Shown here piece by piece: positions 42,442 through 51,542 of a stretch of 64,000 nt of DNA. Under the pieces are notes generated by a model. It made no database searches. It was not told the origin of the DNA and saw nothing but the letters and a program-made list of their open reading frames with translations. The DNA lies in the NCBI GenBank assembly GCA_963849635.1, contig CAWKIA010000019.1, forward strand, positions 271,467-335,466. The letters run 5' to 3'. The translations under genes were made by a program, and so were the position numbers. The first letter of the stretch is position 1. Each line of letters begins with the position of its first letter. This DNA is from CAVRUD01 sp963849635 (lineage in GTDB: Bacteria > Chloroflexota > Chloroflexia > Thermomicrobiales > UBA6265).

Positions 42442-43292
42442 GATGCTACCCTGGCGGCCGAGTCACCCTTGTCATCGAGATCGTCGGGCGTGGCGAGGTC
42501 TTCGCGCTGGTCGAGCGAGGGCAGGCTCTCCATCAGGAGCCGCGTGTAGGCGTGTTGCGGGTTGGCGAAGATCTCCTCGACGCCGTTGATCTCGACGATC
42601 TGGCCGTTGCGCATCACGGCGACGCGGTCGGCGAACTGGGCCATCAGGCCCATGTCGTGGCCGATGAGGATGACCGCGGCGCCGATCACGTCCTGGACTT
42701 TGCGCAAGGTCTGCATCACGCGGCGCTGGACGACGACATCAAGGGCGCTGGTCGGCTCGTCGGCGATGATGACCCTGGGGCTGAGGCTGATGGCGGTGGC
42801 GATACAGACGCGCTGCTTCATGCCGCCGCTGAGCTGGTGGGGAAAGAGGCTCGCCACCTCGGGCTTCAGATTGACGGCTTCGAGGAGCTGGGCGACACGC
42901 TCTTTGAGCTCAGCCTTGGACGGGTTCTTCTCGTGGGCCTGGATGGCGTCTTCGATCTGGCGGCCGATTCGCGTCACCGGGTTGAGCGAGTTCATGGCGC
43001 CCTGGGTGACGAGGGCGATCTCGGCCAGGCGGTGGCGGCGCATCTCTTCGTCGGTGAGGGAGAGCAGATCGACGCCATCGAGCAGGATCTCACCGCCGAC
43101 GATCTGTCCGGGCGGCTTGATCAGGCGCATGACCGCCAGGGCGATGGTGGACTTGCCCGAACCGGACTCGCCGATGAGCCCGAGGCGTTCCCCGGGGTGC
43201 AGCACAAAGCTGACACCGTCCACGGCCCTGACCGGGCCGGCGGAGGTGGGGAAATGGACTTCCAGTTCCCGAATATCGAGCGTCGGTCCCAC
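42438..43292 (-). CDS. Oligopeptide ABC transporter ATPase, OppD type
   Basis: 284 residues starting GTG. LDIRELEVHFPTSAGPVRAVDGVSFVLHPGERLGLIGESGSGKSTIALAVMRLI holds Walker A; ALVTQGAMNSLNPVTRIGRQI the Q-loop; LSGGMKQRVCIATAISLSPRVIIADEPTSALDVVVQ the signature and Walker B; LIGHDMGLMAQFADRVAVMRNGQIVE the H-loop; NPQHAYTRLLMESLPSLD the C-terminal peptide-transporter motif. The first gene of the D-F-A-B-C operon; it pairs with OppF to power peptide (or oligosaccharide) import. Confidence 0.93.
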   Translation of the reverse strand: MGPTLDIRELEVHFPTSAGPVRAVDGVSFVLHPGERLGLIGESGSGKSTIALAVMRLIKPPGQIVGGEILLDGVDLLSLTDEEMRRHRLAEIALVTQGAMNSLNPVTRIGRQIEDAIQAHEKNPSKAELKERVAQLLEAVNLKPEVASLFPHQLSGGMKQRVCIATAISLSPRVIIADEPTSALDVVVQRRVMQTLRKVQDVIGAAVILIGHDMGLMAQFADRVAVMRNGQIVEINGVEEIFANPQHAYTRLLMESLPSLDQREDLATPDDLDDKGDSAARVAS

Positions 43293-43820
43293 GGCTCACC
43301 ATCAGTCGCTATCGCCGCAGGAACCGCATTGTTACGCGGGCAACCCGGACGATGGTGCAAAGAGCCTGGAGAACAAGAAAAGGTTGGATCGTAGTCGGAG
43401 TCTATGGCCGTGAGTGGGAGCGTGTCAATTATTTGCGTTTTGGCAGGCTCCGAACGGCCCTGACCCCGGCCCGGCGGGCCACCCCTCTCCCCTCAAGGGT
43501 AGAAGGGAGGAAGTAACTCCCCCTCTCCTGCGCACGGGAGAGGGGGTTGGGGGTGAGGGCCGTTTCGGGGTTGCGTTTCGGGGCGTTCGGGTTAACAATC
43601 GGGGCGAGGGCGGTTCACCTGTTGGCTGGAGGGAAGATGATGAGCTACCGGGAGCACCTGGCTGTGCTTGCCGGTGCTCCAATTTGACGTCGAGTTAAAG
43701 GGTCCGAGGGCTCGGGCTCTGAAGATAGGGGGTGCTACCCGCGTTTCGCGGAACAACAGGTGGGGTTGGCACGATTCGCCAGGCGGCTAGCTCGGCAGAC
43801 GGCAAAGGAGCAGGTTGTCC
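43293..43820. other. Intergenic region between divergent operons, with repeats
   Basis: About 530 bases. It contains a double family B repeat (about 43485-43556, CTCCCCCTCTCC with GGAGAGGGGGTTGGGGGTGA) and a hairpin pairing GGAGCACC (43651-43658) with GGTGCTCC (43673-43680) followed by AATTTGACG. Promoters for oppD (minus) and the large phosphohydrolase (plus) must lie here, but I cannot point to boxes with confidence. Confidence 0.5.
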
Positions 43821-46800
43821 ATGAGACGGTCCCGCACGTCGGTATCCGGTCGTCCGTGGCTCGCGAGGCGAGCAACTCGGGTAGGTTCGACCGGATTGGT
43901 TGGCCTGATCGTTGTCGTGTCGATGCTGCTGGGTCCTGCCGCGAGCGGGGCCTGGTTACAGGCGACGCCGGAAGCCTCCCCCGTCGCCGGTGGCGCTGAT
44001 GTCCCAGTCGTCCTCTTTGCGTCCGATGGAATGCGGCCCGATTTGGTCACACAGTATGCGGGCGAGGGCGCCACGCCGACGTTTGCCGATCTGCTGGCGA
44101 CCGGTGTCCAGGGTGACAACGGCCTGCTGCAGGCGTTCCCGCCGAACACCGGTACGGGCTGGCACACGCTGGCGACCGGAACCTGGCCGAGCGAGCACGG
44201 CTCGACCAACAACACCTTCCATCGGACCGGCTCCGCCGACTTTGCCGGAACGACTGCCAGCGCTTATGCCCCCGGCATCCTTCAGGCCGATACGATCGGC
44301 CAGGCGGCCGAGCGGGCAGGGAAGACGGTTGTCGCGGTGGAATGGGTTGGGGCACGGGGGTACGATCCGGGCCTGCAGGGACCGGTGATCGACTTCCGCG
44401 AGTTCCTCTCCGATCGCGGCGTGCTGGCGAACTATGACGTGCCTGGGCAGCCGGCTGGGGCCGATACCTTCGGCGTAACCTACCAGCGGGTCGATCTGGC
44501 ACCGGCGGACGGTTGGACCAACGTGCCGGAGAGCTTCAGCCCGGCGATGGAGCAGCGGCTGACGGTCGCGAACGACGCCTTTGAAGAGGGCGTCAACGTC
44601 GACCGCTTCTTCGATCTCTATATCTATGACTCCACAGATGACGGGACGACCAACTACGACCGGACGATGGTCGTGGCCGCCCCCGTAGAAGGTGGCGCCG
44701 CAGGAACTCCCGAGGCCGGCGCAACGCCGGTTGCCGGCGCCAAGGATGGCTCGACCGCGGTCGCCGGCCTCGAGGCCGGCGACTGGGCCGACATCAAAGT
44801 TCAGCTCCTCGGATCGCGGGCCGGGCAGACGGCGGGGTTCCACCTGAAGGCGATCGAGATCGCTCCGGACCTCTCCCAGTTCCGGGTCTACTACACCTCC
44901 ATTGCCCGTGCGAACGCCTCCTACACCGGCTGCACCTACGCGCCGGACTGCGCCGGGCCGACCGGGTTTGCGGAGACGCTGGCCCAAGACTTCCCATCCC
45001 CAACCGCGGCCGACTTTGCTCCCTTGGAAGCTCGTCTGATCGATGAGGCGACATACTCCGAGCAGGGATTGCTCTGGGGTGAAACCCATCAGGCGTACTT
45101 GACCTACATCATCGAGGAGCTGGGCGTTGAGCCAGATCTGCTCCTCCTTGGTGCGCCGACGACTGATGAATTCAGCCACCAGTTCCTCGGATTGACGACG
45201 GAGACCGAGCCCGACGGCACGCCAAATCCGTTCTACGATGACCTCGAAGGGGATGGCACGCCGGACGGTCTGCTGGAGCAGCGCGAGGGATACATCCGGT
45301 CCGCCTACGAGCAGTCGGACGCGACGCTGGCCAACGCTCTCGACCTGATCGAGGGCGATGAGAACGTGGTTGTCACCTCGGACCATGGGTTCGCACCGGC
45401 CTACTACGCAGTCAATGCAGGGCTGGTGTTGCAGCAGGCGGGAGTGGTCGATCAGGAGCAGATCGGCAACTGCCGGGTGCCGGATCAGCCAGCTCCGGAG
45501 GGCGACGCGACGCCGGTGCCGGTCGATCCGGAAGCTCCTCCCACCTGGCCGATCGCGAAGGCGTGCTGGGCAGGCGGCACCGCCCAGATCTACCTCAACG
45601 TGATCGACCGTGATCCGGCCGGGGCCGTCGATCCCGACGACTACGAAGCGCTGCGCGACCAGATCGTGGCGGCCTTCGAGGGGCTAACCGATCCAGCGTT
45701 CAACAACCGGCCGGTGGTGGCAGGGGTCTTCCGCAAGGAGGATCTGCGCAATATCGACGGGACCGATGCGCTGCATCCCTCGCGCTCCGGCGATGTAGTC
45801 GTGACGCTCAACCCGCCCTACCAGTTCGACGCGGCCACGCCGGGATCGGCGATCGCGCCATCGCAGTTCTTCGGGCAGCATGGTTATATGCCGGATCTGG
45901 TCGACCTGGAGCACGACATCAACCTCCATGCGACCTTCCTGGCGGGTGGACCTGGCTTTGCCGGTGGGACGACGGCGACGGGAGTCCAGGCGATCGATAT
46001 CGCGCCAACGCTGTCGTTCCTGCTCGGGATTCCGGGGCCGCAGAACGCGCGCGGCCAGATCCGCTACGACGTCCTGGCTGGGGGAGACGGCCTGACCGAG
46101 GTAGCGATCCTCGACATCAGCGACTTCCACGGCCAGATCATCCCGCTTTCGGCGGCGACGGACTCCTTCGACGATGAGGAGTCGGCGGCACCGAGCTTCG
46201 GTGTCGGCGGCGCGGCCTACTTGAAGCCCTGGTTCGATACCTATCGCGCGGCGGCGCCGGGTCTGGTGCTGACGGTGACGGCCGGCGACGACATCGGCGC
46301 GACCCCGCCGATCTCGGCCTTCTTCGACGACACGCCCACGATCGAACTCCTCAACCTCATGGGCTTCAGTGCCGGCGGTCTGGGGAACCACAACTTCGAC
46401 AAGGGCCATGAATTCATGGTCGACCAGATAGCGCCGCTGGCGGAGTACCCATACCTGTCGGCCAACCTGGCCGATGAGTCGGGGGCGATGCCAGACGCCT
46501 GGCAACCGTCGGCGACGTTCGAGGTCGATGGGGTCACCCTGGCAATTGTCGGGTTCTCTAACCCGGACATTCCGAATCTGGTCTTCCCAGGGGCTTTGGG
46601 TCCGTACCAGGTTGGTGATCCGACCGCTGCGGTCAACGCCGAGGCGGAGCGGCTGCGCGGAGAAGGCGTCGATGCCGTCGTGGCGATGGGCCACATGGGG
46701 GCAACTGCCGGCGATCTGCTCAACCCGACAGGACCAGTTGTTGACCTGGCCGACGGAGTGACCGGGGTCGATGTCGTGCTCGGTGACCATACCGACATGC

Positions 46801-47702
46801 AGGTGCTCACCACGCGTCCGAACGGTGTGCTCCTCACCGAGAACGCGAGCAAGGGCGTCCAGTTCACCCGAGTGCGGGTCGTGATCGACACGGCCTCGGG
46901 CGAGGTGGTCTACAAGACGGCCGACTTCCACCGGCCATGGATCACAGGAATCACGCCGGATCCGGACATCCAGGCGCGCCTGGACGAGCTGAATGCGGAG
47001 ACGGCGCCGATTCTGGAAGCGCCGATCGGGGCATCGACAGTGGCGATCCCGCGGGCCGACTCCTGCGGCACGGATAACGGCCGAACCTGCGAAAGCTTGA
47101 TTGGCAATGTGGTCGCGGACGCGATGCGGACAACCTACGGGACCGACTTTGCGATCACCAATTCCGGCGGGCTCCGCGCCGATCTCACCTGCCCGCTGGA
47201 CGACAGCCCAGATGACTTCTGCCCCGCGGAGCTGCCACAGAACGGTATTACCCGTGGACAGGTGCTCGGTGTGCTGCCGTTCGGCAACGTCGTCAGCACG
47301 GTCGAGATCACTGGGGCGGAGCTGAAGACGTACCTTGAGACCGGCGTGGCGGCCATGCCAGAGGTGGCAGGTGGCTTCCCGCAGGTTTCTGGCCTGTGCT
47401 TCACCTACGACATCACGTTGCCGGCAGGTGAGCGAGTAACGAGCGTTGTCCGCCAGGGCGACGACGGCGCCTGCACAACCGAGGAGATCGACCTGAGCGA
47501 GTCAGCGACCTACATGCTGGCGACGAACGACTTCACGGCGGCGGGCGGCGACGGTTACCCGGATGTGTCTGCCCGCGCAACGACCCGAGACGTGTTGGAA
47601 GAGGTGGTTGCTGACTCCATCGCGGCTGCCGGGACGGTCTCGCCGAGCATCCAGGGCCGGATCAACTGCACCGGCGAGGGGTGCCCGACCATCATCCAAT
47701 AA
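43821..47702 (+). CDS. Secreted fusion: alkaline-phosphatase-superfamily phosphodiesterase plus UshA-type 5'-nucleotidase
   Basis: 1293 residues from an ATG with AAAGGAG 10 nt upstream (TTG 43815 is an alternative). A basic signal peptide with GLVGLIVVVSMLLGP is followed by QATPEASPVAGG. Domain 1 (about 55-745): VVLFASDGMRPDLV (metal Asp), PNTGTGWHTLATGTWPSEHG (nucleophile Thr, as in nucleotide pyrophosphatases), LGAPTTDEFSHQFLG and VVTSDHGF (metal Asp-His). Domain 2 (about 760-1290): ILDISDFHGQ, GGLGNHNFDKGHEF, VVAMGHMG and VVLGDHTDMQVL (metallophosphatase), then the 5_nucleotid_C domain with GNVVADAMRTTYGTDFAITNSGGLRADL and YMLATNDFTAAGGDGY. Together the two could turn nucleotides or dinucleotides into nucleoside and phosphate outside the cell. 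An IS relic begins right at its stop. Confidence 0.88.
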   Translation: MRRSRTSVSGRPWLARRATRVGSTGLVGLIVVVSMLLGPAASGAWLQATPEASPVAGGADVPVVLFASDGMRPDLVTQYAGEGATPTFADLLATGVQGDNGLLQAFPPNTGTGWHTLATGTWPSEHGSTNNTFHRTGSADFAGTTASAYAPGILQADTIGQAAERAGKTVVAVEWVGARGYDPGLQGPVIDFREFLSDRGVLANYDVPGQPAGADTFGVTYQRVDLAPADGWTNVPESFSPAMEQRLTVANDAFEEGVNVDRFFDLYIYDSTDDGTTNYDRTMVVAAPVEGGAAGTPEAGATPVAGAKDGSTAVAGLEAGDWADIKVQLLGSRAGQTAGFHLKAIEIAPDLSQFRVYYTSIARANASYTGCTYAPDCAGPTGFAETLAQDFPSPTAADFAPLEARLIDEATYSEQGLLWGETHQAYLTYIIEELGVEPDLLLLGAPTTDEFSHQFLGLTTETEPDGTPNPFYDDLEGDGTPDGLLEQREGYIRSAYEQSDATLANALDLIEGDENVVVTSDHGFAPAYYAVNAGLVLQQAGVVDQEQIGNCRVPDQPAPEGDATPVPVDPEAPPTWPIAKACWAGGTAQIYLNVIDRDPAGAVDPDDYEALRDQIVAAFEGLTDPAFNNRPVVAGVFRKEDLRNIDGTDALHPSRSGDVVVTLNPPYQFDAATPGSAIAPSQFFGQHGYMPDLVDLEHDINLHATFLAGGPGFAGGTTATGVQAIDIAPTLSFLLGIPGPQNARGQIRYDVLAGGDGLTEVAILDISDFHGQIIPLSAATDSFDDEESAAPSFGVGGAAYLKPWFDTYRAAAPGLVLTVTAGDDIGATPPISAFFDDTPTIELLNLMGFSAGGLGNHNFDKGHEFMVDQIAPLAEYPYLSANLADESGAMPDAWQPSATFEVDGVTLAIVGFSNPDIPNLVFPGALGPYQVGDPTAAVNAEAERLRGEGVDAVVAMGHMGATAGDLLNPTGPVVDLADGVTGVDVVLGDHTDMQVLTTRPNGVLLTENASKGVQFTRVRVVIDTASGEVVYKTADFHRPWITGITPDPDIQARLDELNAETAPILEAPIGASTVAIPRADSCGTDNGRTCESLIGNVVADAMRTTYGTDFAITNSGGLRADLTCPLDDSPDDFCPAELPQNGITRGQVLGVLPFGNVVSTVEITGAELKTYLETGVAAMPEVAGGFPQVSGLCFTYDITLPAGERVTSVVRQGDDGACTTEEIDLSESATYMLATNDFTAAGGDGYPDVSARATTRDVLEEVVADSIAAAGTVSPSIQGRINCTGEGCPTIIQ

Positions 47703-48814
47703 GTCAAGACGGCAAGTACGGCAAGTCGGTCGGAAAAAACAAGGCAGGAGGGCCGGGCGATCGCGCCGGAGCAAGACGATGCCCGGGACGGGGTGGTTGC
47801 GGGCGGCGGGGACCGCCCGTTCAACCGCGGGCTCGCGCGCTATCAGCGCTTCGTCGACCTGTGTTGGCTGCCCCTGCCCTCGGCGGACGGGTACAGCCGG
47901 GCGGTGCCGCTGCGCTGGCTGCCGCGTTCACGCCCAAGGCGGTCCCAGCGGTCGGGCATCCGCCCGCCGGAGTGGGCGGCGGGCTTGGACGCCCTCTGTT
48001 GGGTGCGGCGCGAGCTGGACGCGCTGGGCCGGGCCGCCCAGCGCCTGGTGGTGGTCGCCGACGGCACCTACGCCACGGTCGAGCTGTGGAAGCGGCTGCC
48101 GGCCGGGGTGGTCCTGTTGGCGCGGTGTGCGACGAATCGGGCGCTGTTCGCCTGCCCCCGGCGCCTGCCCCGGGCCAGCGGGGCCGGACCCGGCTCTACG
48201 GGGCGCAGGCCCGCCACCCCGGCGACTGGCTGGCCGTCCGCGCGGGGTGGCGCCGAGCGGTCCTCGCGGTCCGCGGCCGGATCTTGCACCCCCGCTACCG
48301 GGTCGAGGGGCCGTACCGCCTGAAGCGCGCCGCTGAGCACCCCGTCTTCCTCCTGGTGGTCAAGGGCGTCGACCGCTCGGGCGCCGCGGCCGCGGGCGGC
48401 GGGTGCGGCGCGAGCCGACCTTCTGGCTGGTCAGCGCCGAGGCACCCCCGACGGCGGCTGGGCCTTGCCCGCCCCGGCCGCGGCGCTGCTGGCCTGGGCC
48501 TGGCAGCGCTGGGAGGGCGAGGTCGCCCACCGCGAGCAGAAGACCACCTTCGGCCTGGGCGACCCCCAATGCTGGGGGCCGCGCTCCACCGTGACGCGGT
48601 CCAGTGGGCGGGCTGGCTCTACGGGCTGCTGCTGCTGACCGGCCTGACGGTGTGGGGGCTGGGTCGGCCCCCGGCCGGCGTGCCGACGACTCGCTGGTGG
48701 CGGGGCGGCGGGCGCTGGAGCCCGGACCAGCTCTGGGCGGGGTACGCGCGAGTTGTTCGCCCGGCCCTCCTTGCGTGTGCCGTCGGAGAAGTAGCGGACA
48801 TCCCAATAAGTCAA
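47696..48814 (+). mobile_element. IS relic bounded by 12-bp direct repeats, inserted at a stop codon
   Basis: CCAATAAGTCAA occurs at 47696-47707 and again at 48803-48814, as expected for a target-site duplication of an IS4-like element (9-13 bp). It contains the TAA of the phosphohydrolase gene. Inside, GGAGGGCCGGGCGA at 47747-47760 is matched by its complement at 48757-48770, with weaker complementarity extending outward to the direct repeats, giving imperfect terminal inverted repeats. The element is about 1.1 kb and carries one broken transposase gene. Confidence 0.75.
47766..48795 (+). pseudogene. DDE transposase (IS4/IS701-like), multiply frameshifted
   Basis: Coherent pieces lie in successive frames: RPFNRGLARYQRFVDLCWLPLP, EWAAGLDALCWVRRELDALGRAAQRLVVVADGTYATVELWKRLPAGVVLLARCATNRALF, LYGAQARHPGDWLAVRAGWRRAVLAVRGRILHPRYRVEGPYRLKRAAEHPVFLLVVKGVDR, REPTFWLVSAEA, WEGEVAHREQKTTFGLGDPQCWGP, and VQWAGWLYGLLLLTGLTVWGLG. 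VVVADG holds a catalytic Asp, and HREQK with the downstream region resembles the Y-R-E-K box of IS4-type transposases. At least four frame changes, and it seems short at the N-terminus, so it is inactive as read. Confidence 0.75.
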
Positions 48815-48820
48815 TAATAG

Positions 48821-48849
48821 TTGACATGATGTTCGGTTTGTCATACAGT
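48821..48849 (+). promoter_or_regulatory. Promoter of the membrane protein / XRE / MDR operon
   Basis: TTGACA (48821-48826) and TACAGT (48844-48849) are 17 nt apart, 35 nt before the ATG at 48884. The promoter begins just 6 nt after the IS direct repeat. Several GACA/TGTC words (48823, 48838, 48850, 48855, 48868) around the start site could be an operator for the XRE regulator encoded downstream. Confidence 0.7.
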
Positions 48850-48883
48850 GTCGATGTCAGGTTTGTTTGACATCGGAGGTGCT

Positions 48884-49311
48884 ATGGGGTGGGAGGAGCG
48901 GCGGGCGTGGATCGCGCTGGTGGTCGATGTCGTGACCTTCTCGGCGTATTGCGTCATCATCCTGAGCCGGGCAAATGGTGGGTCGTGGGACGAATTACCT
49001 ATCGATCGCCGTTCATCTGGACGATCGGCATTTCGATCGTCGCGTCGATCGTGTTTGAAGCTCTGGCGGGAGGCTCGCTGCCGAAAGGCAAGAAGCGGGC
49101 GGATAGCCGGGATAAGGCGATTTTTCGTTACGCCGAGTTTGCGGGTCACTGGCTCCTTGTCGCGGGGGCATTCGTGGCGATAGTGATGGCGCTGGCCGAG
49201 GCGGACCATTTCTGGATCTCGAAAGTGATCTACCTGGCCTTCACCCTGGCGACAATCGTGAGTTCCGTGGTGAAGATCGTGGCCTATCGCAGGGGCTTTC
49301 CGCTTTGGTAA
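48884..49311 (+). CDS. Small four-helix membrane protein, frameshifted
   Basis: About 142 residues when repaired. It starts MGWEERRAWIALVVDVVTFSAYCVIILSRAN with GGAGG just upstream. Near 48990 one base appears to be missing, and the protein continues WWVVGRITYRSPFIWTIGISIVASIVFEAL, GHWLLVAGAFVAIVMALAEADHFWISKVIYLAFTLATIVSSVVKIVAYRRGF. Four membrane helices are visible. Membrane proteins of this size are commonly encoded with a short XRE regulator, as here (7-nt overlap). Function unknown. Confidence 0.75.
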
Positions 49312-49535
49312 AGCCCACCAAGATCACCAACTCGATCAGGGCATTGCGCTTTGCCAATGGGGAGATGACCCAGGCTGACCTGGCGGAGCGGGTTGGGCTG
49401 ACGCGGCAGACGATCATCGCGATCGAGCAAGGGCGATATTCGCCGTCGTTGGAGACGGCGTTTCAGATTGCCGGCGTCTTTGGGGTTCCGCTCGACAGTG
49501 TCTTTCAGTATCCGGCTGAAGAAGGGAAGGACTGA
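49305..49535 (+). CDS. XRE family helix-turn-helix regulator
   Basis: 76 residues from a TTG inside the end of the membrane protein gene. The whole protein is one HTH_3 domain: SIRALRFANGEMTQADLAERVGLTRQTIIAIEQGRYSPSLETAFQIAGVFGVPLDSVFQY. This matches the short YgzD/YozG-like regulators that are coupled to small membrane proteins. It probably regulates its own operon. Its stop overlaps the MDR start by 1 nt. Confidence 0.9.
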   Translation: MVKPTKITNSIRALRFANGEMTQADLAERVGLTRQTIIAIEQGRYSPSLETAFQIAGVFGVPLDSVFQYPAEEGKD

Positions 49536-50521
49536 TGAAAGCGATCGTGCAGGAACGATTCGGATCGGCGGATACGCTGGAACTGAAGGAGATCGCCAAG
49601 CCGGTCCCGGGAACGGGCGAGGTGCTGCTTCGGGTCCACGCAGCCGGGGTCGGCGCGTGGGACTGGCACAGCATGACGGGCCGGCCCTATTTCGCGCGGG
49701 CCGGGATGCTTGGATTTCGGGCGCCGAAGGTGAAGGTGCGCGGGTGGGATGTCGCCGGAACGGTCGAGTCGGTCGGGGCGGGCGCCACTCGGTTCAAGCC
49801 GGGCGATGAGGTCTACGGAACGGCCCGGGGATCGTTCGCGGAGTTTGTTTGTGCCAATGAGGACCGGATCGCGCTAAAGCCGGCGAACTTGACGTTCGAG
49901 CAGGCCGCCGCGGTTCCGACGGCAGCCATTACCGCCCTTCAAGGGTTGCGGGACAAGGGCGGGCTCCGGGCGGGACAGCATGTTCTCGTTCTCGGGGCCG
50001 GGGGCGGCGTTGGTTCATTTGCGGTGCAGATCGCGAAGGCGTACGGCGCACACGTGACCGGCGTCTGCAGCACGGCAAAAGTGGATCTGGTCCGGTCGCT
50101 CGGGGCAGACGAAGTGATCGACTACACCAAAGGAGATGTCCTGAGCCTGGGGCAAACCTACGACATCATCCTGGACAATGGCGGCAACCGATCGCTCGCG
50201 AGTTTGCGGCGCATCCTCGTGCCTGACGGCAAGATCGTGCTCGTCGGTGGGGAGGACGGCGGGCCATTCTGGGGAGGGATCGGCCGCAACGTTCAGGCGG
50301 CGGTGCAATCGCTGTTGATGAAGCAGAAGATGATCGGACTTGTTGCCTCCGAGCGGGCGAAGGATCTCGAGGTGCTGACCGGGCTTATCGAGGCGGACAA
50401 GGTGACCCCGGCGATCGAGCGGACGTATCCGCTGGCGGAGACGGCGGAAGCCATGCGGCAGTGGGAGGCGCGAAAGGTGAAGGGAAAGGTTGTGGTGAAG
50501 ATTACTGACGAGGATGTGTAG
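49535..50521 (+). CDS. NAD(P)-dependent MDR family oxidoreductase (quinone-reductase-like)
   Basis: 328 residues. MKAIVQERFGSADTLELKEI is the usual start of this group; GEVLLRVHAAGVGAWDWHSMTGRPYF, GWDVAGTVESVGAGATRFKPGDEVYGTA and the Rossmann block GQHVLVLGAGGGVGSFAVQIAKAYGAHVTGVCST follow. The catalytic zinc Cys/His set is missing, as in zeta-crystallin-like reductases. It reduces quinones or enones with NADPH in the cytosol. It is the third gene of an operon with the XRE regulator. Confidence 0.92.
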   Translation: MKAIVQERFGSADTLELKEIAKPVPGTGEVLLRVHAAGVGAWDWHSMTGRPYFARAGMLGFRAPKVKVRGWDVAGTVESVGAGATRFKPGDEVYGTARGSFAEFVCANEDRIALKPANLTFEQAAAVPTAAITALQGLRDKGGLRAGQHVLVLGAGGGVGSFAVQIAKAYGAHVTGVCSTAKVDLVRSLGADEVIDYTKGDVLSLGQTYDIILDNGGNRSLASLRRILVPDGKIVLVGGEDGGPFWGGIGRNVQAAVQSLLMKQKMIGLVASERAKDLEVLTGLIEADKVTPAIERTYPLAETAEAMRQWEARKVKGKVVVKITDEDV

Positions 50522-50606
50522 TCTGCTAAGTAAGAGTGTCGTGGGCAAGACGATCCGGAGGAGCGCACCCCGGCCCTTGGGGGATCCTGGTCACTTAGCG
50601 AGAAGG

Positions 50607-51542
50607 TTACGGACCGGGCACCGTATCGGGCTTTACGCGGTCCCAGGCGACGAGCGCCAGCGGGCCGTCTCCGCATTGGACCACCAACTGCTCTTCGTCC
50701 CGGCGAAGTATTGTTCCGGGCGGCGCACTGCTACCGGCTTCACGAATCGCCGGTAGCAGTCGTGTGCGGGTCACCAAATGTACTTCGCCGTCGACCTCGC
50801 CGAACGCGCCTTTGGGAACCGTGCGCCCGCCGGTCCAACTCCGGACCTGGTTGTGGATCGTCCGCGCCGGCCGGGCCCAATCGATTGTTCGCCATGCGTC
50901 CTCGAAGAAGCCCGCGTCGCTCGCATAGGCCTCGTCTTGGGGCTCTCCCGGGTCGCCCCGAGCCACCCGAACCAGTGCCTGGTGGAGGAGTCCTGGGAGC
51001 ATGGGGCCGCATTTTACGAGGAGCGACCCGACGTCGTCCTCGTCGTCGATCGGGACCCGTACCTGGGCCAGGATGGGGCCGGTATCGAAGTCCGCGGCCA
51101 TCCGATGGACAGTGAACCCTGTCTCCGGATCCCCGTTGCGAAAGGCCCACTCTAACGCGGCCGGGCCGCGGTGCCGGGGCAGGAGGGCAGGGTGCAGGTT
51201 GATCGAGCCGAGCCGGGGGAGTGCCAGTACCTCTGGGGGGATCCGCCACGGCATTCCCCCGCAGATGATGAGGTCCGGGCGCAGCGGGGCTAGCATCGCC
51301 GCCCAGCGTCGCGGGTGGTTTGAGACGAGCACATCGATGCTGGGAGGAACGGCTGCCACCACTTCCAAGTAGTCCGGGTTGGGCCGGGCCTGCGGCCCCG
51401 GTGAGGTGAGCACGCCGACAATGCGGTGGCTGAGCGGGCGTAGCACATTCTCCGCCAGCCGGTAGACGAGCCCGCCGGAGATATTGGTGACGATTATGAC
51501 CCGCCATGTCATCGACTCAGTCACTAGCTGTGTCTGGTTCAC
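50607..51542 (-). CDS. Formyltransferase family protein (Fmt-like)
   Basis: 311 residues from a GTG with GGAGGGAG upstream (ATG 51512 is an alternative). The N-terminal hydrolase fold has WRVIIVTNISGGLVYRLAENVL. The 10-formyl-THF-binding and catalytic block is LGSINLHPALLPRHRGPAALEWAFRNGDPETGFTVHRMAADFDTGPILAQ, with the Asn-His-Asp triad. The C-terminus (VRSWTGGRTVPKGAFGEVDGEVHLVTRTRLLP) is Fmt_C-like. It could be a second methionyl-tRNA formyltransferase or formylate a sugar amine; it is not next to def or fmt partners. Confidence 0.85.
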   Translation of the reverse strand: MNQTQLVTESMTWRVIIVTNISGGLVYRLAENVLRPLSHRIVGVLTSPGPQARPNPDYLEVVAAVPPSIDVLVSNHPRRWAAMLAPLRPDLIICGGMPWRIPPEVLALPRLGSINLHPALLPRHRGPAALEWAFRNGDPETGFTVHRMAADFDTGPILAQVRVPIDDEDDVGSLLVKCGPMLPGLLHQALVRVARGDPGEPQDEAYASDAGFFEDAWRTIDWARPARTIHNQVRSWTGGRTVPKGAFGEVDGEVHLVTRTRLLPAIREAGSSAPPGTILRRDEEQLVVQCGDGPLALVAWDRVKPDTVPGP

